DNA of 64,000 bases from Paenibacillus sp. JNUCC-31 (GTDB lineage: Bacteria > Bacillota > Bacilli > Paenibacillales > Paenibacillaceae): assembly GCF_014844075.1 (NCBI RefSeq), contig NZ_CP062165.1, positions 2,976,001 to 3,040,000 on the forward strand. Direction: 5' to 3'. The notes under the pieces are model-generated. The model saw nothing but the letters and a program-made list of their open reading frames with translations. It was not told the DNA's origin and made no database searches. The position numbers were made by a program, and so were the translations under genes. Of this stretch, positions 8,026 to 17,536 are shown piece by piece. The stretch's first letter is position 1. The number at the start of each line of letters is the position of its first letter.

Positions 8026-9837
8026 ATGTGGAATTCAGCGAAAAGCAGCATGAAGTTATTTTCACTAATTTTTCAGACTAATAAAGTATTGTTCGTAATT
8101 AGTGCATTATTGCATATCCTGCAAGGTTTGATTCCCTTTTTTAGTTTGGTTGTAATGCAAAATATGTTGAATGGGATTTCATATGCTTTGATGGATGGAG
8201 CGGATCTAGTACGCATACCTTTTATCTTGTTTGTTATTGTGTACGCAGTAAAATTAATCATTAATTCAGGACAAACCTATGTGGAGGGGAATTTAGAAGC
8301 ATCATTAGCGAAGTCTTTAAATATCATGATCGGGAAAAAATCAACACAACTTGGACTTGCTGACTTCGAAAATTCGTCTATCAACGATCAATTAAAACGG
8401 GCAACTCAGGAAGCAGCATTTCGGCCATATCAGCTATATAGCCAATTAGCGGGTATTATCTCTGGTCTTATCACTGTAATTTCATCCTCAACTTGGTTGT
8501 TTTTATGGAAATGGTGGACTGTACCGATCATCCTCATAGTCTCTTTGACATCATTGTATTCTTTATTCAAATTAAACAAACAACAATTCGATATCTATAT
8601 GAAAAGGACCCCTTTATATCGTCAATCATGGTATCTGACGCATTTGCTTACAAATGATCGAGCAGTTAAGGAAGTCAAGGTTTTTCAATTAAGCACTCAT
8701 TTACTTAACCGTTACTCTGAATTGCTCGAAAGCTTTTATAAAGTAGACAAGAAAATGTTAGGAAAGCTAACTAAATACACATTTATTTACAATTTATTCG
8801 AGCTTGCAGTAATGCTTTGGTTGGTTTGGTTTGTCATTCAAGAAACATTGTTAAGTACCCTGATGATTGGCAGTTTGTATGGGTATATTCAGGCAATAGT
8901 ACTTACACAAAGTCAAATACAATCGATAATGAGGAGTTTGTTGCAGTTTTCCCAAAACCATCTCTATATGGAGCAATTGTTCCTGTTCTTTGAGTTACCT
9001 ACATCTGACCCTGTTTCTCGATCTTCTCTACAAAACAAACAACGTGATTTTAGCTTAGAACGCCTGGAGCTCAAGAATGTTTCTTTTCAGTACACTGGGA
9101 ATGACAAAATAGCGTTGAAGAACATCTCCCTATCGTTACAAAGGGGACAGACCATAGCAATAGTTGGGAAAAATGGATCGGGAAAAACAACATTAATGAA
9201 GGTATTAATGCAACTTTATGACAATTACGAAGGTGAAATTATTATAAACGGAAAAAATATAACCGATTACGATCTCAATATGTATCAAAAAAAAATCGGT
9301 ACTGTTTTTCAAGATTTCGTTCATTATGAAATGTCGGCCAGAAATAACATAGGTTTTGGTTCATTGGATCAGTTGGACCAAGACGAAATGATACTAAATG
9401 CAGCCAAGTACGCATCTATTGATGATGTAATCCATTCTTTGCCCCAAGGCCTTGATACGCAGTTGGGTAAATGGTTTGAAGAAGGTCAGCAATTATCTGG
9501 TGGTCAATGGCAGAGGTTAGCCATAGCTAGAGCTTTCATGCGCAATGCCGATTTGTACATTTTAGATGAACCTAGCGCGTTTTTAGACCCGGTTGCAGAA
9601 CGAGATTTGTTGGAGTTATTTCTTGATTTAATGAAAGATAAGATCGGTGTGTTCATTACTCATCGACTATCTTCTGCACGCCTTGCTCATCAAATAATTG
9701 TCATGGAGAACGGTGAGATTATCGAACAGGGGACACATGAGAAATTGCTTAATGATAATGGTACGTATGCAGAGATGTATCGTATACAAGCTAAGACCTT
9801 TCAGGAAAACAACATTGAGGAGGTATATCAGCATTGA
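8026..9837 (+). CDS. lanT: Lantibiotic exporter (LanT)
   Basis: A 603-residue half-transporter exporting the modified precursor across the membrane. An N-terminal six-helix membrane domain (about residues 1-320) is followed by an ATPase domain with Walker A VGKNGSGKTT, signature QLSGGQWQR, Walker B LYILDEPSAFLDP and switch His in ITHRLSS. There is no N-terminal C39 peptidase domain, so, as in NisT and SpaT, export occurs with the leader attached and removal needs a separate protease. None is encoded in this window. It sits between LanB and LanC and its stop overlaps the LanC start. Confidence 0.93.
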   Translation: MWNSAKSSMKLFSLIFQTNKVLFVISALLHILQGLIPFFSLVVMQNMLNGISYALMDGADLVRIPFILFVIVYAVKLIINSGQTYVEGNLEASLAKSLNIMIGKKSTQLGLADFENSSINDQLKRATQEAAFRPYQLYSQLAGIISGLITVISSSTWLFLWKWWTVPIILIVSLTSLYSLFKLNKQQFDIYMKRTPLYRQSWYLTHLLTNDRAVKEVKVFQLSTHLLNRYSELLESFYKVDKKMLGKLTKYTFIYNLFELAVMLWLVWFVIQETLLSTLMIGSLYGYIQAIVLTQSQIQSIMRSLLQFSQNHLYMEQLFLFFELPTSDPVSRSSLQNKQRDFSLERLELKNVSFQYTGNDKIALKNISLSLQRGQTIAIVGKNGSGKTTLMKVLMQLYDNYEGEIIINGKNITDYDLNMYQKKIGTVFQDFVHYEMSARNNIGFGSLDQLDQDEMILNAAKYASIDDVIHSLPQGLDTQLGKWFEEGQQLSGGQWQRLAIARAFMRNADLYILDEPSAFLDPVAERDLLELFLDLMKDKIGVFITHRLSSARLAHQIIVMENGEIIEQGTHEKLLNDNGTYAEMYRIQAKTFQENNIEEVYQH

Positions 9838-11216
9838 GTATTGTGATAAACCCTAATCTGGATAGATGGTTGAGCTTAGAAGGCGACCTAAGAAACAGCG
9901 TTGCAAGCACATTAGCTTCTGTTGCAAAACGATATAAAACTCCAAGTGAAATTTCAATGAAATCTCAACATTCTATATTAGCAGTTGATGGATTCGAAGT
10001 AGAACGGTGGACGGAAGAAAGTCTGAGTAACGGATATTCCGGAATTTGCCTATTAATGGGTGAATTGGATTATCTCCAACCGGATGCTGGTTGGGATTAT
10101 GTAGGGCATCAGTATTTAAAGGAATTGCAGAATAAGCTGGAACAAACGGGGTTGCATGATTTGTCATTATACGGCGGCTTACCTGGTGTTCTAGCGGCCA
10201 TACGTTCCCTATCCCGGAGAGGCACCCGTTACCAGTCGATGACAAAGGGTATTGCAGCTTGGATGGAAGAACTAGCACTTAAAAAAGTTAATGAACTAGT
10301 TAAGAATTGGGGAAGTTCTGATCTAAAAATCAGAGATTATGATACGATTCTTGGTCTGAGTGGGCTTGGAAGAGTTGTTTTATCATATTATGATCGCCCG
10401 GGAATGAAAAAGGTATGGGAACAGATTGTAAATTGGTTCAAATTATATTGTGCAAAAAAGGAAATAGGAGAAGAAACCGTCCCAGGATGGCATATTTCTG
10501 CTCGTAGCCAATTTCATGCTAGTGAGACGAAACAGTATCCTTCTGGAAACTTCAATTTAGGACTTTCCCATGGAATAGCTGGGCCCATTGCACTTATGAG
10601 CATCGCGATTCTTAAAGGACTACCTGCCGAAGCCTTTAAGGATGAATTAAGTAAGCTAACTGATTGGCTTGTTCAGTGGAAAGTCAATGGTGAAGATGGA
10701 ACATACTGGCCTGGCAGGGTTTCTTATGAAGAATGGAAATTAGGTAATCTGTATGTCGAAAATAAAATGCATCCAAGAGATTCGTGGTGCTACGGAACTC
10801 CTGGTATTGCACGCGCAATATGGTTGGCAGGCAATGCTTTGGAAAATAAAGAATTATCTAACCTTGCGCTTGAATCATATCTGGATATGGAAAAACGCAT
10901 AGATAGGGACGGAGGGCTGATTTCACCAACCGTTTGTCATGGCCTTTCAGGCTGGCTTCTACTCATCCAACGGATGTACTCCGAAACCGGGGAAGAACGT
11001 TTAAGAATGATGCGTGACCGCCTTGTAGAAAAGACTCTGGACTTCTACAAGCCGGACTCTATATTTGGATATTGCGACATAAACTGGATTGATAATAAAC
11101 TTCAATACATTGATGAAGCAGGCCTTTTGAACGGAGCAGCTGGGGTTTCTCTGGTTTTGGCATCATTATTATCGGACAAAAGTCCTGAATGGGATCAGGT
11201 ATTATTGATAAAATAA
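9834..11216 (+). CDS. lanC: Lanthionine synthetase cyclase (LanC)
   Basis: A zinc enzyme that adds Cys thiols to dehydrated residues to form (methyl)lanthionine rings. The 460-residue protein is somewhat longer than NisC (about 415). The expected ligands are present: Cys319 in SWCYGTPG and Cys368-His369 in TVCHGLSG, plus the conserved His246 in LGLSHGIAGP. The start is TTG at 9834, with GAGGAGG ten bases upstream, and overlaps the LanT stop (TTGA). It is the last clear gene of the cluster; after its TAA the sequence degenerates into transposase-like remnants. With LanB it should produce up to five rings on the precursor described at 2157. Confidence 0.94.
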   Translation: MSIVINPNLDRWLSLEGDLRNSVASTLASVAKRYKTPSEISMKSQHSILAVDGFEVERWTEESLSNGYSGICLLMGELDYLQPDAGWDYVGHQYLKELQNKLEQTGLHDLSLYGGLPGVLAAIRSLSRRGTRYQSMTKGIAAWMEELALKKVNELVKNWGSSDLKIRDYDTILGLSGLGRVVLSYYDRPGMKKVWEQIVNWFKLYCAKKEIGEETVPGWHISARSQFHASETKQYPSGNFNLGLSHGIAGPIALMSIAILKGLPAEAFKDELSKLTDWLVQWKVNGEDGTYWPGRVSYEEWKLGNLYVENKMHPRDSWCYGTPGIARAIWLAGNALENKELSNLALESYLDMEKRIDRDGGLISPTVCHGLSGWLLLIQRMYSETGEERLRMMRDRLVEKTLDFYKPDSIFGYCDINWIDNKLQYIDEAGLLNGAAGVSLVLASLLSDKSPEWDQVLLIK

Positions 11217-11640
11217 ATGAAAAAACGATCATTAACTGATCTCATATGCATTCAGGATTCGTTCTCATCAAGCTCTGCAATATAATTGGTTACCACCGCT
11301 GTGAAAGCAACGTAACGTCCCACGTATTAGTAGCATGAAGGAGTCAAGGTCCTCGGCACGATCACTTATTACCACCAAACAGGCCAAGTTCATCACCGGA
11401 AAGGTGAATAAGCTGACGTAGCCCTTTATTCGGTTACTTCGGGACCGGCTCTCCGTTTATTCGGATGGAAAAATTGCTTTCATACTTGACGATTCAACAA
11501 ACAACTGTTTGAAACAATCGATCTCTTAGGGGTCAGGTTATGATCTTATTGCGGTCTGTAGAAATGTCCAGTATGCCCGTGTCTGTACTTCTCAGCAACG
11601 TAGATGTATGGCTCATTTGGCGATGGCGAATGTGAACTAA
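11217..11640 (+). pseudogene. Degenerate transposase-like remnant
   Basis: About 420 bases without an intact gene. In one plus-strand frame from about 11390 there are transposase-like fragments interrupted by stops: RLLRDRLSVYSDGKIAFIL and then DDSTNNCLKQ, followed after a stop by GSGYDLIAVCRNVQYARV. The aspartate-containing block and the following segment resemble the catalytic region of IS4-type DDE transposases, badly decayed. No terminal inverted repeats were found. The fragment lies at the right border of the low-GC cluster, which would fit acquisition of the island by transfer. The family assignment is tentative. Confidence 0.4.
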
Positions 11641-11647
11641 CCATAAA

Positions 11648-11680
11648 ACCGAGCAAAGGAACGTTGCTCCCTTGCTCGGT
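11648..11680 (-). terminator. Terminator of the MATE gene
   Basis: ACCGAGCAA and TTGCTCGGT form a 9-bp stem. On the minus strand the stem is followed by TTTTA, 34 bases after the MATE stop codon, as for an intrinsic terminator. Confidence 0.75.
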
Positions 11681-11713
11681 GATGGTTAATCGATTATTTT
11701 AGCGTTCGCTGTC

Positions 11714-13123
11714 CTAAATGGCAGGAACAATCTGCGGAACGGTCTCTTCCTCATCATGCTCCACCAGGTCATGTTTCTCCCAAGCCCGGCTCTTCCAGCG
11801 GAAATACATAATGACAGCTCGTGTCCACTCGTCTGCGGCAATCGCAATCCAGACGCCAGCGAGACCCATGTGAAGCTTGAACACCAGCAGGTAGCCCAGC
11901 GGCAGACTCATGCAGACCATCGAGATCAACCCCATGTATACCGGGAATTTCGCATCACCTGCGGCACGAAGGGAACCAATAATCACAATATTGCAGGTTC
12001 GCCCGGTCTCCAGCAGAAGACTGAGCAGGATCACCTGCGCACCCAATTTGATAATTTCCGGATTATCCGTGAATATACTCATCAGCGGCACACGGAACAG
12101 AATAATAATCACGTCGATTACAATCGTGGCGAGCAACGCCCACTTCACACTGTCAAATACACGTTTGTATGCATCATTCTTGCGTCGCGCACCAACCAAC
12201 CGGCCAACAATAATGGATGTCCCCATGCCGATCGCCATGCTGAATAGATAGATGTAACTTGAAATGTTACCTGCATATTGCCGGGTAGCCATCGCTTCCG
12301 CACCCAGATAGGTCACGTACAATGTGAAGACGAGCTGGCAGGACTGATATACAACGGATTCCAGCGCAGAAGGAATACCGATTCGCAATATTTTGCTGAT
12401 AAACTTCTTCGAAAGATTGATGTAATAGCCGAACTCCACCCTTACATCCATAACCCGATAAAGCAGCCAGAAGAAAATAATCAAGCAGATCAGGCGGCTT
12501 CCAACCGTCGAGATCGCTGCCCCTTCCACACCGAGCTTCGGCAGGCCAAAATGGCCAAAAATAAGGGCGTAGTTACCTATGACGTGAATCACGTTCATCA
12601 GAACGGAAACATACATCGTTTCCTTGGTGTAACCATGCGTACGAATCGTCGCGGCCAGCGCGTTAATCAGCGCCTGAAGAAAGATTCCGCCTCCGACGAT
12701 ACTTATATAAGAACGGGCAAAATCATATATTTCACCTTGAATATGAAGCAGTGTAAGCAGATGTCCTCCGAACAGAAGAAAGCCTCCGCTTAGGACCAGT
12801 CCGACAATCAGATTCAGTGTAATCGCATTACCCGTAACCTGTGCCGCCTCACTCAATTTCTTCGAACCAATATATTGTGCCACAACAATAGCAGCGCCAT
12901 GTCCAATGACTTCCAGCACAAGAATCGCAATGGAAATAATCTGGTTGGCTGCTCCGACCCCGGATACTGCATTATCGGACACCGAACTGAGCATGAACGT
13001 ATCCACGCTCCCCATCAACATAAACAAGAAGAGTTCCAGGAAAATAGGCCATGTTAGCCGAATCAGATTCAGATCCTTGGCATCCGAACGCAGGGACTCT
13101 TGGGTTGAGGATATTGCTGTCAT
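11714..13123 (-). CDS. MATE family multidrug/toxin efflux protein
   Basis: A 469-residue polytopic membrane protein of the MATE fold, about 12 helices in two similar halves. MATE proteins exchange Na+ or H+ for organic cations or other toxic compounds. Recognisable features are the N-terminal segment SVDTFMLSSVSDNAVSGVG, IGSLRAAGDAKFPV in the second half, and a charged C-terminal tail. The start has AAAGGTGAG upstream. It is convergent with the lanthipeptide cluster and has higher GC, so it is probably resident chromosome; a role in lantibiotic export is not supported. The substrate is unknown. Confidence 0.88.
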   Translation of the reverse strand: MTAISSTQESLRSDAKDLNLIRLTWPIFLELFLFMLMGSVDTFMLSSVSDNAVSGVGAANQIISIAILVLEVIGHGAAIVVAQYIGSKKLSEAAQVTGNAITLNLIVGLVLSGGFLLFGGHLLTLLHIQGEIYDFARSYISIVGGGIFLQALINALAATIRTHGYTKETMYVSVLMNVIHVIGNYALIFGHFGLPKLGVEGAAISTVGSRLICLIIFFWLLYRVMDVRVEFGYYINLSKKFISKILRIGIPSALESVVYQSCQLVFTLYVTYLGAEAMATRQYAGNISSYIYLFSMAIGMGTSIIVGRLVGARRKNDAYKRVFDSVKWALLATIVIDVIIILFRVPLMSIFTDNPEIIKLGAQVILLSLLLETGRTCNIVIIGSLRAAGDAKFPVYMGLISMVCMSLPLGYLLVFKLHMGLAGVWIAIAADEWTRAVIMYFRWKSRAWEKHDLVEHDEEETVPQIVPAI

Positions 13124-13470
13124 TTTCTCACCTTTCCCGTGTGGGCTTTAATTCTTAGGGTATGTTAGCACAGGTAGTTTGAAAATGCAGTAGTTTTGCA
13201 AAAAAAACTGAAAGTTTTTTGAAATACCATAAAAAGGAACTTTCATCTTTTCATTTAGATTGTTTACATCACCTCCACATACCCGCTTTTTGTATTGTTT
13301 GGTTCAATGCATGGAATACTCCACGCATATTCCCATTGCAATGGAATCAGCTCGCGACAATGGCCCCATCCACTTCCCTTTTGTATGGGGAGGTGGATGG
13401 GGCCAGAATCGACTTTTTCAATGACGCAAATGCGCCTGTATGCTTCATATGAGTTCTATCTTTTACCCTT
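13124..13470. terminator. Intergenic region with long hairpin terminator (13361-13405)
   Basis: About 350 bases without a gene. The MATE promoter should lie at the right-hand side of 13124-13250 (no clear -35/-10 pair seen). TGGCCCCATCCAC at 13361 pairs with GTGGATGGGGCCA ending at 13405, a 13-bp perfect stem that probably terminates the sugar ABC operon arriving from the right on the minus strand. The T-tract after it is short. Confidence 0.6.
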
Positions 13471-14358
13471 TTACCCTTTGACCGATCCGGCAGCAATGCC
13501 CTCCACAATTCGATTGCTCAAGACGAGGAAGGCGATCAGGATGGGCAGGATGCTAATCATCAGTGTCGCACCAATGGCTCCCCAATCCGTTGTGTACTGT
13601 CCAATAAAATTCTGCACCCCAACGGTCAGTGTTTTGTACGCATCTGTACTGATGAACGTATTCACGAAGATGAATTCATTCCAGTCATAGATCATGTTAA
13701 TAATCGCCGTCGTGGCGATCACCGAAGATGTCATCGGCAGGACGATACGGAAGAAAATTCGATGAACGGAGCACCCGTCCATCACCGCTGCTTCCTCTAC
13801 TTCCCGTGGAAGGGCGTAGTAGAATCCAAGCAGGATCATAATGGTGATCGGCATATTAAACGCGATGTAGGACAGAATCACCGACAATGGATGATCCGTT
13901 AGGTGAAGCTTCAGAAACAGGCTGAACAGCGGGATCAGCGTAGAGTGCACAGGGATCATCATACCCACCATGAACAATCCAAGCACCAGAGAACGCCCTT
14001 TCCAGCGCATGCGGGTTATGGCGAAGGTGACCAGACTCGCGAACAGCACGGTGAACACGACAGATACCACCGTGATCCAGACACTATTGAAGAAATATAA
14101 ACTGATGTTGCCTTCCGTCCACACCTTCACATAGTTCTCCCAACGCGGAGTCGCAGGAAGGGCAAACGGTGCCATATCGAATACTTCCTGATTATTTTTG
14201 AGCGAGAACAGCAGCAGCCAGATCAAGGGCAGAATCTGCAGCAGCGCCACCAGAATCAGCAGGATGTAGAGCAGGACATATCCGAGCCTTCTCAGCACGG
14301 TCGGTCCCGTGCCTGTTCCCGGATAGGCTGGCAACCGAACCGCGGTATCGGTCTTCAC
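13471..14358 (-). CDS. CUT1 sugar ABC transporter permease (MalG type)
   Basis: A 295-residue inner permease of a carbohydrate ABC importer. Six helices are predicted, with the ATPase-docking EAA loop at EEAAVMDGCSVHRIFFRIVLP (one Pro-terminated loop near residue 190) and the C-terminal GIAAGSVKG typical of MalG/AraQ-like subunits. The start is GTG at 14358 behind AAAGGAGG. It is the last gene of the operon kinase, regulator, binding protein, permease, permease. No ATPase gene is present; Bacillus-type CUT1 importers commonly share one MsmX-like ATPase. The substrate cannot be read from the sequence. Confidence 0.9.
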   Translation of the reverse strand: MKTDTAVRLPAYPGTGTGPTVLRRLGYVLLYILLILVALLQILPLIWLLLFSLKNNQEVFDMAPFALPATPRWENYVKVWTEGNISLYFFNSVWITVVSVVFTVLFASLVTFAITRMRWKGRSLVLGLFMVGMMIPVHSTLIPLFSLFLKLHLTDHPLSVILSYIAFNMPITIMILLGFYYALPREVEEAAVMDGCSVHRIFFRIVLPMTSSVIATTAIINMIYDWNEFIFVNTFISTDAYKTLTVGVQNFIGQYTTDWGAIGATLMISILPILIAFLVLSNRIVEGIAAGSVKG

Positions 14359-14388
14359 AGGGATGGACCTCCTTTCATTTCACTTCAC

Positions 14389-15270
14389 TCAAGAATACTG
14401 AATGGTGTCCTTGGATGCCGTAGCCTTTCGAAGCAGCCAGGTGACGACCAGACATATCACGAGCAGGAAGAAGCCGACGGCACTCCCGTAACCAAAGTCG
14501 AATCCTCGGAAAGCCTGATGATACATATAGGAAGCCATCACTTCACTGGAGCCGTTCGGTCCACCGTCCGTCATTACATAAATGAGGTCAAAGTACTTCA
14601 GCGAGCCGACGACAGCCAGTACAATGGTCACTTTGATCACTTCCGTAATCAGGGGCAGCTTGATTCGGAAGGCAATCTGCCAAGGGCTCGCTCCATCAAT
14701 CCGAGCTGCTTCAACCAGCGACTCCGGGATATTCTTGAGCGCTGCGTAGTAGATCAGGATGTAAAATCCGGCATACTGCCACAGAATGGGTACAAAAAGG
14801 GCATACAGCACCAGGGATGGCTCCGCCAGCCAGGCTGGCGGATTGGCAATCCCGATTGCTTCCAGAAAGGAGTTAAGCACACCATTGCTGGGATGATAAA
14901 TCTTTAGCCATAACTGGGCAATGGCGACGGAGGACAACAGCATCGGAATCAGATATATTTTCCGAAAGAGGTTGGCTCCCTTAATTTTGCCTGACAGTAC
15001 AAGTGCAATCATCAGATAACCGATCAGGCTCAGTGCAGAGAACAAGGCTAGCAGAAAGGTATGATAAGCACTCTGCCAGAATGCAGCGTCATGAAGCAAT
15101 CTTGCATAGTTTTCGAAACCGATAAAGGTCATTGCGCCGATCCCGTCCCACTGCATCAATCCGTAATATCCGGTCAGCACGATCGGGATATAGATTAATA
15201 CCAATAACAGCAGCAGTGCGGGAAGCACGTACAACGCAGCGACTAAACGGTTGGACATGACTTTATCCAT
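14389..15270 (-). CDS. CUT1 sugar ABC transporter permease (MalF type)
   Basis: A 293-residue permease partner of the preceding MalG-type subunit, with six helices and the EAA motif at VEAARIDGASPWQIAFRIKLP. It also has FDLIYVMTDGGPNGSSEVMA, characteristic of CUT1 MalF/LacF-like proteins. The ATG at 15270 is preferred over the adjacent GTG because GGGAGG is eight bases before it. It lies between the binding-protein gene (28-base gap) and the second permease. Confidence 0.9.
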   Translation of the reverse strand: MDKVMSNRLVAALYVLPALLLLLVLIYIPIVLTGYYGLMQWDGIGAMTFIGFENYARLLHDAAFWQSAYHTFLLALFSALSLIGYLMIALVLSGKIKGANLFRKIYLIPMLLSSVAIAQLWLKIYHPSNGVLNSFLEAIGIANPPAWLAEPSLVLYALFVPILWQYAGFYILIYYAALKNIPESLVEAARIDGASPWQIAFRIKLPLITEVIKVTIVLAVVGSLKYFDLIYVMTDGGPNGSSEVMASYMYHQAFRGFDFGYGSAVGFFLLVICLVVTWLLRKATASKDTIQYS

Positions 15271-15300
15271 CACAATATCCTCCCTATGAGCGTTGTACGG

Positions 15301-16620
15301 TTAGTTGCCTTTATCAATGGCTGCCTGATGATTCTTCACAAAATCCTCAGGAGTGACCGCTTTTCCGAACAGCGCCTGAATCATGTCCAGATGAACCTGG
15401 GCTGCCGTCGGTTTCATCTGCACGTCGGCGAATAATGTCAGGCTGCTGGCCTGATTCAACTCGTTCAACAGGTCCGTGTAGAGCTGCGGCAGTTGTACCT
15501 CGGCTGTGTCCACTTTGGTTGCCGGAATGACACCCGCTTCGGTTACAGAGCTTTCGCCCCATTTCTCCACAAAATATTGAACGAATTTCTGAGCCTCATC
15601 CTTCACCTTGGAGTTCTGTGCGACGAACAGGCCTACACCCGGACCGCCGACCCAACTGTTAATATCACTTTTGCCGCCATCCATCGTCGGGAATTTGAAA
15701 AATCCGATTTTATCCTTGAACTCCTGCGGCACATCCGGGTTGGTCGTATAGTTCGGCAATTCCCAGGTGCCCATCAGGTACATAGCTGCTTTTTCATTCA
15801 TGAATTCCGATTTGCCTTCATCATTGGACAGGCCATTATAGCCTTTGTTAAAGGCGTTCATATCCACCAGCTTCTGTACTTCCGTTGCCGCCTGGATCAA
15901 GGCAGGATCATCAAACTTGCCTGTTCCATTGATGGCCTTCTCCAATGCATCACCGCCCAGACGATTGGCCAGATACATATACCAGAGGGAGCCGGTCCAA
16001 CGGTCCTTATTACCGAGAGCGATGGGTACTACGCCATTGTCTGTCAGCGTTTTTATAACATTCAGAAATTCATCATATGTGGCCGGGGGTTGCAGATTAT
16101 ACTTGGCAAAAATGTCTTTGTTGTAATAGATCGGAGATATATTCAACTCAATGGGGAGCGCATAGGTTTTGCCGTCAACCGCATATGCTTCCGTCGTTCC
16201 GGCAATGAACTTCCCTTCCAGTGAACCACTCAGGAGGTCATCCACCGGGGCAAACAGATTGCCCTTCACATAAGGCTCCAGGAAACCGGCAGCCCAGGTG
16301 ACGCCAACATCAGGGAGTTCATTGGAAGCGGACAGGATTTTCAGTTTGTTCTTATACTGTTCATTCTCCAGTACTTCCTGTTTGATGGTCACATTCGGAT
16401 GATCGGTCTGATACTGTTTGATGATCTCATTGACCAGCTTATTCTGCTGTGCTGAGCTGCCCGCTGGCCAGAGATGCATAAACTTCAGAGTTACTTTTCC
16501 GTCAGAGCTACTACCGCTCGCTTCACCCTCTCCATCCGAACCTGAATTGCTGCATCCGGATAAAAACATTGCGAGGATAAGTGTCAAGGATAGCAGCATT
16601 GCTATTGGCTTTTTTCTCAT
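15301..16620 (-). CDS. Sugar ABC transporter substrate-binding lipoprotein
   Basis: A 439-residue extracellular binding protein of solute-binding family 1 (CUT1). The N-terminal signal ends in a lipobox, FLSGCSNSGS, so Cys22 should be lipidated and anchor it on the outer face of the membrane. A low-complexity Gly/Ser/Glu linker follows the Cys. Motifs include ELPDVGVTWAAGF and AMYLMGTWELPNY, usual in such proteins. It heads the transporter portion of the operon and is preceded by a possible CcpA site. The ligand is likely an oligosaccharide delivered by extracellular polysaccharide breakdown, but this is inferred. Confidence 0.9.
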   Translation of the reverse strand: MRKKPIAMLLSLTLILAMFLSGCSNSGSDGEGEASGSSSDGKVTLKFMHLWPAGSSAQQNKLVNEIIKQYQTDHPNVTIKQEVLENEQYKNKLKILSASNELPDVGVTWAAGFLEPYVKGNLFAPVDDLLSGSLEGKFIAGTTEAYAVDGKTYALPIELNISPIYYNKDIFAKYNLQPPATYDEFLNVIKTLTDNGVVPIALGNKDRWTGSLWYMYLANRLGGDALEKAINGTGKFDDPALIQAATEVQKLVDMNAFNKGYNGLSNDEGKSEFMNEKAAMYLMGTWELPNYTTNPDVPQEFKDKIGFFKFPTMDGGKSDINSWVGGPGVGLFVAQNSKVKDEAQKFVQYFVEKWGESSVTEAGVIPATKVDTAEVQLPQLYTDLLNELNQASSLTLFADVQMKPTAAQVHLDMIQALFGKAVTPEDFVKNHQAAIDKGN

Positions 16621-16653
16621 ATTCCCAACCCCCTGTAATGGTTATTCGGTTGA

Positions 16654-16667
16654 TGTAACCGCTTTAA
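16654..16667 (-). promoter_or_regulatory. Candidate cre (CcpA) site before the binding-protein gene
   Basis: TTAAAGCGGTTACA on the minus strand matches the cre consensus TGWAARCGYTWNCW at all but two positions. It lies 34 bases upstream of the binding-protein start, in the gap after the response-regulator gene and downstream of a possible TACAAT -10. Carbon catabolite control is inferred. Confidence 0.45.
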
Positions 16668-16741
16668 TAAAATTGTAGCATGGGTACATCTCCCTCATAA
16701 GACCAGGATGATTTGGAAAAACTCCACTATTTTGTGGTTAT

Positions 16742-17536
16742 TTATTCCTCTTTTTGAGCCGTAATGGAATGTCTGTATTTGCTAGGACTGAGCCCTTCGA
16801 GGCTTTTGAATACCTTAATAAAATATTTATCGGTCTGATAGCCGACCTGTTCGGCAATCTCCGAGATTGGCAAATGCGTCTGAACGAGCATCTCTTTGGC
16901 CCGCTGAATTCGTGTACGTGTCAGATATTCGCTAAAATTGATTCCGGTCTGCTCCTTGAACAGCACGCTAAAATAACTTGAGTTCACGTGCAGCATACCT
17001 GCAATTTCCCGCAGGGTGACATGTTCGCTCAGATGCGATTCCACATAAGCAACAGCTTCACTGATCTGGGGACTAAGTCTCTGGTCTCCCCGTTCCTTGG
17101 CATCCAGCAGCTTGGGATCAACCAGCTTCTGCATGGTCTGAATACGCCGCTGCTCATCACCGAGCTGCAGCGCCTTCTCTACCGTCTGTATCAGCTGCTC
17201 TTTCTCAATTGGTTTAAGCAAATAATCTACCACGCCGAGCTTGATGGCCTGCTGTGCATACTGAAAATCGGCGTGCCCTGACATAATCAACACGACAGGC
17301 TTGCTTGGAAAGTGCTGTACGGCTTCAACAAGAGACAGGCCGGAGAATTCAGGCATCCGAACATCTGTAATCAAAAGATCTGCCGTCCGGTCCTGGAGCC
17401 ATGCCACCGCCTCGACTCCACTTGCAGCTGTTCGGATCTCATTCCGACCGGTTGACCAACCTTCCAGCGTCTTGCGAATCCCTTCTCGTGTACGTGGCTC
17501 ATCATCAACGATAAGAATGGTTCTACCTTGAATCAT
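16742..17536 (-). CDS. YesN-type response regulator, AraC DNA-binding domain
   Basis: A 264-residue regulator controlling the adjacent sugar transporter. The receiver domain has VDDEPRTREG, acceptor Asp in LLITDVRMPEFSG, and Lys in YLLKPIEKEQ. The C-terminal AraC domain shows two helix-turn-helix units, with LREIAGMLHVNSSYFSVLFK and ISEIAEQVGYQTDKYFIKVF. It is shorter than many YesN proteins, lacking the long central region. The start at 17536 is chosen for GGAGGGTG eight bases upstream; it overlaps the kinase stop by 14 bases. A longer frame to 17638 would run further into the kinase with no ribosome site. Confidence 0.9.
   Translation of the reverse strand: MIQGRTILIVDDEPRTREGIRKTLEGWSTGRNEIRTAASGVEAVAWLQDRTADLLITDVRMPEFSGLSLVEAVQHFPSKPVVLIMSGHADFQYAQQAIKLGVVDYLLKPIEKEQLIQTVEKALQLGDEQRRIQTMQKLVDPKLLDAKERGDQRLSPQISEAVAYVESHLSEHVTLREIAGMLHVNSSYFSVLFKEQTGINFSEYLTRTRIQRAKEMLVQTHLPISEIAEQVGYQTDKYFIKVFKSLEGLSPSKYRHSITAQKEE

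Noticed and set aside
11714..13123. MATE exporter as part of the lanthipeptide cluster
   Set aside because: It is on the opposite strand, has different base composition and its own terminator, and is separated by transposase remnants. LanT and LanFEG already give export and immunity.
15493..16224. 243-codon plus-strand frame opposite a binding-protein gene
   Set aside because: Antisense shadow; the minus strand has a lipobox, a signal peptide and family motifs.
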